This document shows, piece after piece, positions 61,976-64,000 of a stretch of 64,000 bases of DNA. A model generated the notes under the pieces. That model saw only the letters and a list, made by a program, of their open reading frames with translations, did no database searches and was not told the DNA's origin. The stretch spans positions 144,361 to 208,360 of the forward strand of contig JAFSWZ010000010.1 in the NCBI GenBank assembly GCA_017450125.1. The letters are read 5' to 3'. The stretch is from Synergistaceae bacterium. GTDB lineage: Bacteria > Synergistota > Synergistia > Synergistales > Aminobacteriaceae. The translations under genes were made by a program, and so were the position numbers. The first letter of the stretch is position 1; every line of letters starts with the position of its first letter.

Positions 61976-64000
61976 ATGTCAATGGTAATTCAGCACAACA
62001 TACCGGCACTGCAGACGTACAACATCGTCAACGGTACCAGCAATGCCCTGCAGAAGTCGATAGCCAAACTGTCAAGCGGACTCCGCATCAACAGCGCGGC
62101 AGACGACGCGGCAGGCCTCGCAATCAGCGAGAAAATGCGTTCTCAGGTCGGCGGACTCGACAAGGCAGTAGCCAACACTCAGGACGGCATCAGCCTCATC
62201 CAGACAGCAGAAGGCGCGCTTCAGGAGACCCACTCAATCCTTCAGAGAATGCGCGAGCTCTCAGTCCAGGCGGCCAACGACACCCTGACACAGCAGGACA
62301 GAAGCTACATCCAAGTCGAAATCGACCAGCTCAACGACGAGATTACCCGTATCGGCGACACGACGCAGTTCAACAAGAAGAAGCTCCTGAACGGCGACGC
62401 GGCGGCTCTGTGGAGCAGTGATGACAACGAGACGAAGGCCATCATCAACGGCGGTCTCCGCAAGACAGACCAGTTCGGGCAGAAAGTCTCCGTCGAGGGC
62501 AACTACAAGATCCGCGTGAAGGCAGATCCTGGACAGGGCGAAGTCCAGAAGTCGGACATCATGAAGATTAAGCATGATGATGTCGTCATCAACAAGACCA
62601 CCAACACCGATCTCGGCGTAACCGACGTATCTGTGAGCAACGTACCCGCCGGAAGCTACAAGCTCGAGCTCGCTGAATCAGCAGCACCCGGTGAAGGCGC
62701 AGAGAACGGCGGCGAAACTGGCCCGATCCTCACAGGTTCTTATGGTATCGGCGGCACGATGAACCAGACCACCAGCACTATCACCTTCGGAGATGCCAAC
62801 ATCGGTGCACCCGTAACGAAGATCACAGTCTCCACCACTGACGGTGTCGAAATCTGGTCAACGACCGGCTCAGACCTCTTCAAGTACAACGAGTCTACCT
62901 CCGGCACAACAGCAGCGGATCAGTCATCATTCTTCGAGGGACGCACGTCAGCAACCGCAGATGAAGGCCCGGCCTTCGTGGGAGTCAAGGATGAGATCAT
63001 CGCCGCAGCATCAGCTAAGGGTATCAACCTTACCGGCTTTGGTGAAGTGGACGGAAATACCGGCTCTCTCGAGCTGACTACGATCACCAAGAACGGCACA
63101 GCCCCCGGGATCAAGATTACCTACGAGACCACAGACTCCGGCGTAGACCCCACAACTGAGACTGCCTCAGAAGACCCCGTGCCGATCGGCGCAGATCAGG
63201 TGTTCCAGCTTGAGATAGGGGACAACCTTCTGGAGAACGCGAGCATTCTGTTCGAGGTTACGAATATCGACTCTGTGAACCAGACTCTGACCCTCAAGGC
63301 CACAGCAACGAAGCTCTCGCAGGACGGCGTGAACTCAACCGCTACGCAGGACAACATTGTTCTGGCACTGGGCGGTGATGACAAGAACGAAGCACCTGAG
63401 AACCCTGTCAACCTCGACAAGCTGTTTGGCGGCACTGATGACGAGCCTTCAGTAACGATCACTTTCAGTGATGATGCCCAGCTGGATCCTTTCAGGCTTT
63501 CGACTATCTCCGAAGGCGCAAAGTTCGTGTACTTCGTTACCGCAAATGATGACGGAGCAGATCAGGATGATATTCAGGTCAACGTCTCCGGCTATCTTGA
63601 CAGCTCGTGGGATGACAAGTGGGACGACAGCCCCTACAACGGCAACACTCTCGGCTACGTCCTCAACGGTGAATCGCTCGCCAACACGGATGTCCACTTC
63701 AAGAACTTCTACCTGAACGAGAAGACCGGAACAGTAACTGAGGGCGACATCACCATGTCGACCAACGAGAGGTTCAACAACAACAGCGACAGAGGCGGCG
63801 CACTGGCAGACCTTGACGGTGCTCAGACTCTCGCCAAGTTCGACGCGGCCTACATCGGCAAGGTAGCAACCGGCGACACCAAGCTCCGCGACCTCGACAA
63901 GTTCTGGAACTCTGAGGGCGTGTTCATGCTCGATGACCCGAAGACCATCACCCTCAATCAGGGCAATGGCAATAAAGCAAGCGTAACGCTCTACGCCAAC
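61976..64000 (+). CDS. Flagellin, 3' end beyond the window
   Basis: 675 codons are visible with no stop. AAGGAGG precedes the ATG. Residues 1-150 are the conserved D0/D1 flagellin N-terminus (INSAADDAAGLAISEKMRSQ, QDGISLIQTAEGALQETH, MRELSVQAANDT). The rest visible is a long acidic, Thr- and Gly-rich beta-type domain (D2/D3), poorly conserved and surface-exposed. The C-terminal D0/D1 must lie past 64000. This flagellin is much larger than the usual ~280-500 residues. Confidence 0.95.
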   Translation, partial: MSMVIQHNIPALQTYNIVNGTSNALQKSIAKLSSGLRINSAADDAAGLAISEKMRSQVGGLDKAVANTQDGISLIQTAEGALQETHSILQRMRELSVQAANDTLTQQDRSYIQVEIDQLNDEITRIGDTTQFNKKKLLNGDAAALWSSDDNETKAIINGGLRKTDQFGQKVSVEGNYKIRVKADPGQGEVQKSDIMKIKHDDVVINKTTNTDLGVTDVSVSNVPAGSYKLELAESAAPGEGAENGGETGPILTGSYGIGGTMNQTTSTITFGDANIGAPVTKITVSTTDGVEIWSTTGSDLFKYNESTSGTTAADQSSFFEGRTSATADEGPAFVGVKDEIIAAASAKGINLTGFGEVDGNTGSLELTTITKNGTAPGIKITYETTDSGVDPTTETASEDPVPIGADQVFQLEIGDNLLENASILFEVTNIDSVNQTLTLKATATKLSQDGVNSTATQDNIVLALGGDDKNEAPENPVNLDKLFGGTDDEPSVTITFSDDAQLDPFRLSTISEGAKFVYFVTANDDGADQDDIQVNVSGYLDSSWDDKWDDSPYNGNTLGYVLNGESLANTDVHFKNFYLNEKTGTVTEGDITMSTNERFNNNSDRGGALADLDGAQTLAKFDAAYIGKVATGDTKLRDLDKFWNSEGVFMLDDPKTITLNQGNGNKASVTLYAN

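Noticed and set aside
61464..61985. 174-codon plus-strand frame overlapping the flagellin start
   Set aside because: It begins inside a -10 element, crosses the sRNA terminator and the sigma-28 promoter, has no Shine-Dalgarno and an irregular composition. Read as a chance frame over regulatory DNA.

Overview
The window is a gene-dense stretch of a flagellated, anaerobe-type bacterial chromosome. PTS sugar uptake, a Tat-exported flavoprotein reductase with its own Tat operon, a poly-gamma-glutamate-type operon with a TRAP-family permease, and surface proteins with Ig-like repeats together suggest a gut or rumen Synergistota member. That placement is inference from gene content, not from a marker gene. 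Only one RNA gene of standard type is present, tRNA-Gln(CUG); there is no rRNA, insertion sequence or prophage. Many promoters carry the extended -10 form TGN-TATAAT.

Layout. 1-5330 (minus): a surface-glycan modification operon (glycosyltransferase, epimerase, nucleotidyltransferase, small-molecule kinase, nucleotidyltransferase-HAD fusion) with three hypermutable tracts: (CTGTG)5, a C11/G11 run and (GATGT)5. 5340-17560 (minus): cyclic-nucleotide-binding protein, SpoIIE-type phosphatase/kinase and STAS partner-switching module, CNNM/CBS protein, YbeY, PgpH-like c-di-AMP phosphodiesterase, PhoH, a carboxyltransferase subunit, MazG and CapA. 17570-20760 (plus): PrmA, MtaB and an Hsp70-fold ATPase, then a short CRISPR array (21013-21431) with a recognisable promoter but no cas genes. 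21530-24780 (minus): esterase and haem/sirohaem genes. 24850-27980 (plus): coiled-coil membrane protein and a secreted LRR/Ig-like protein preceded by a possible Cys-rich leader peptide. 28015-31430 (minus): WecA-like/TagA fusion, SerS and a degenerate lumazine synthase. 31690-39360: MtnA, a GT-D glycosyltransferase, an exported FAD oxidoreductase, a sodium/solute symporter, tRNA-Gln, UDP-xylose synthase and an initiating sugar transferase. 39370-43030 (minus): trehalose PTS and hydrolase. 43097-54396 (plus): FolK, Tat-exported flavoprotein, tatBAC, a small membrane peptide and the pgsBCW-DUF6305-DctM-M14-ggt operon. 54429-57708 (minus): GlcNAc PTS and nagBA. 57825-61101 (plus): HD-GYP regulator and hybrid histidine kinase. 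61100-64000: two related sRNA/peptide loci, a sigma-28-type promoter, a structured leader and a flagellin gene cut by the window edge.

The three most interesting features are the multi-switch phase-variable glycan operon; the duplicated antisense-RNA/amphipathic-peptide loci before flagellin, which look like a type I toxin-antitoxin arrangement of an unfamiliar family; and the Cys-codon leader peptide overlapping a terminator-like hairpin before the LRR/Ig surface protein.
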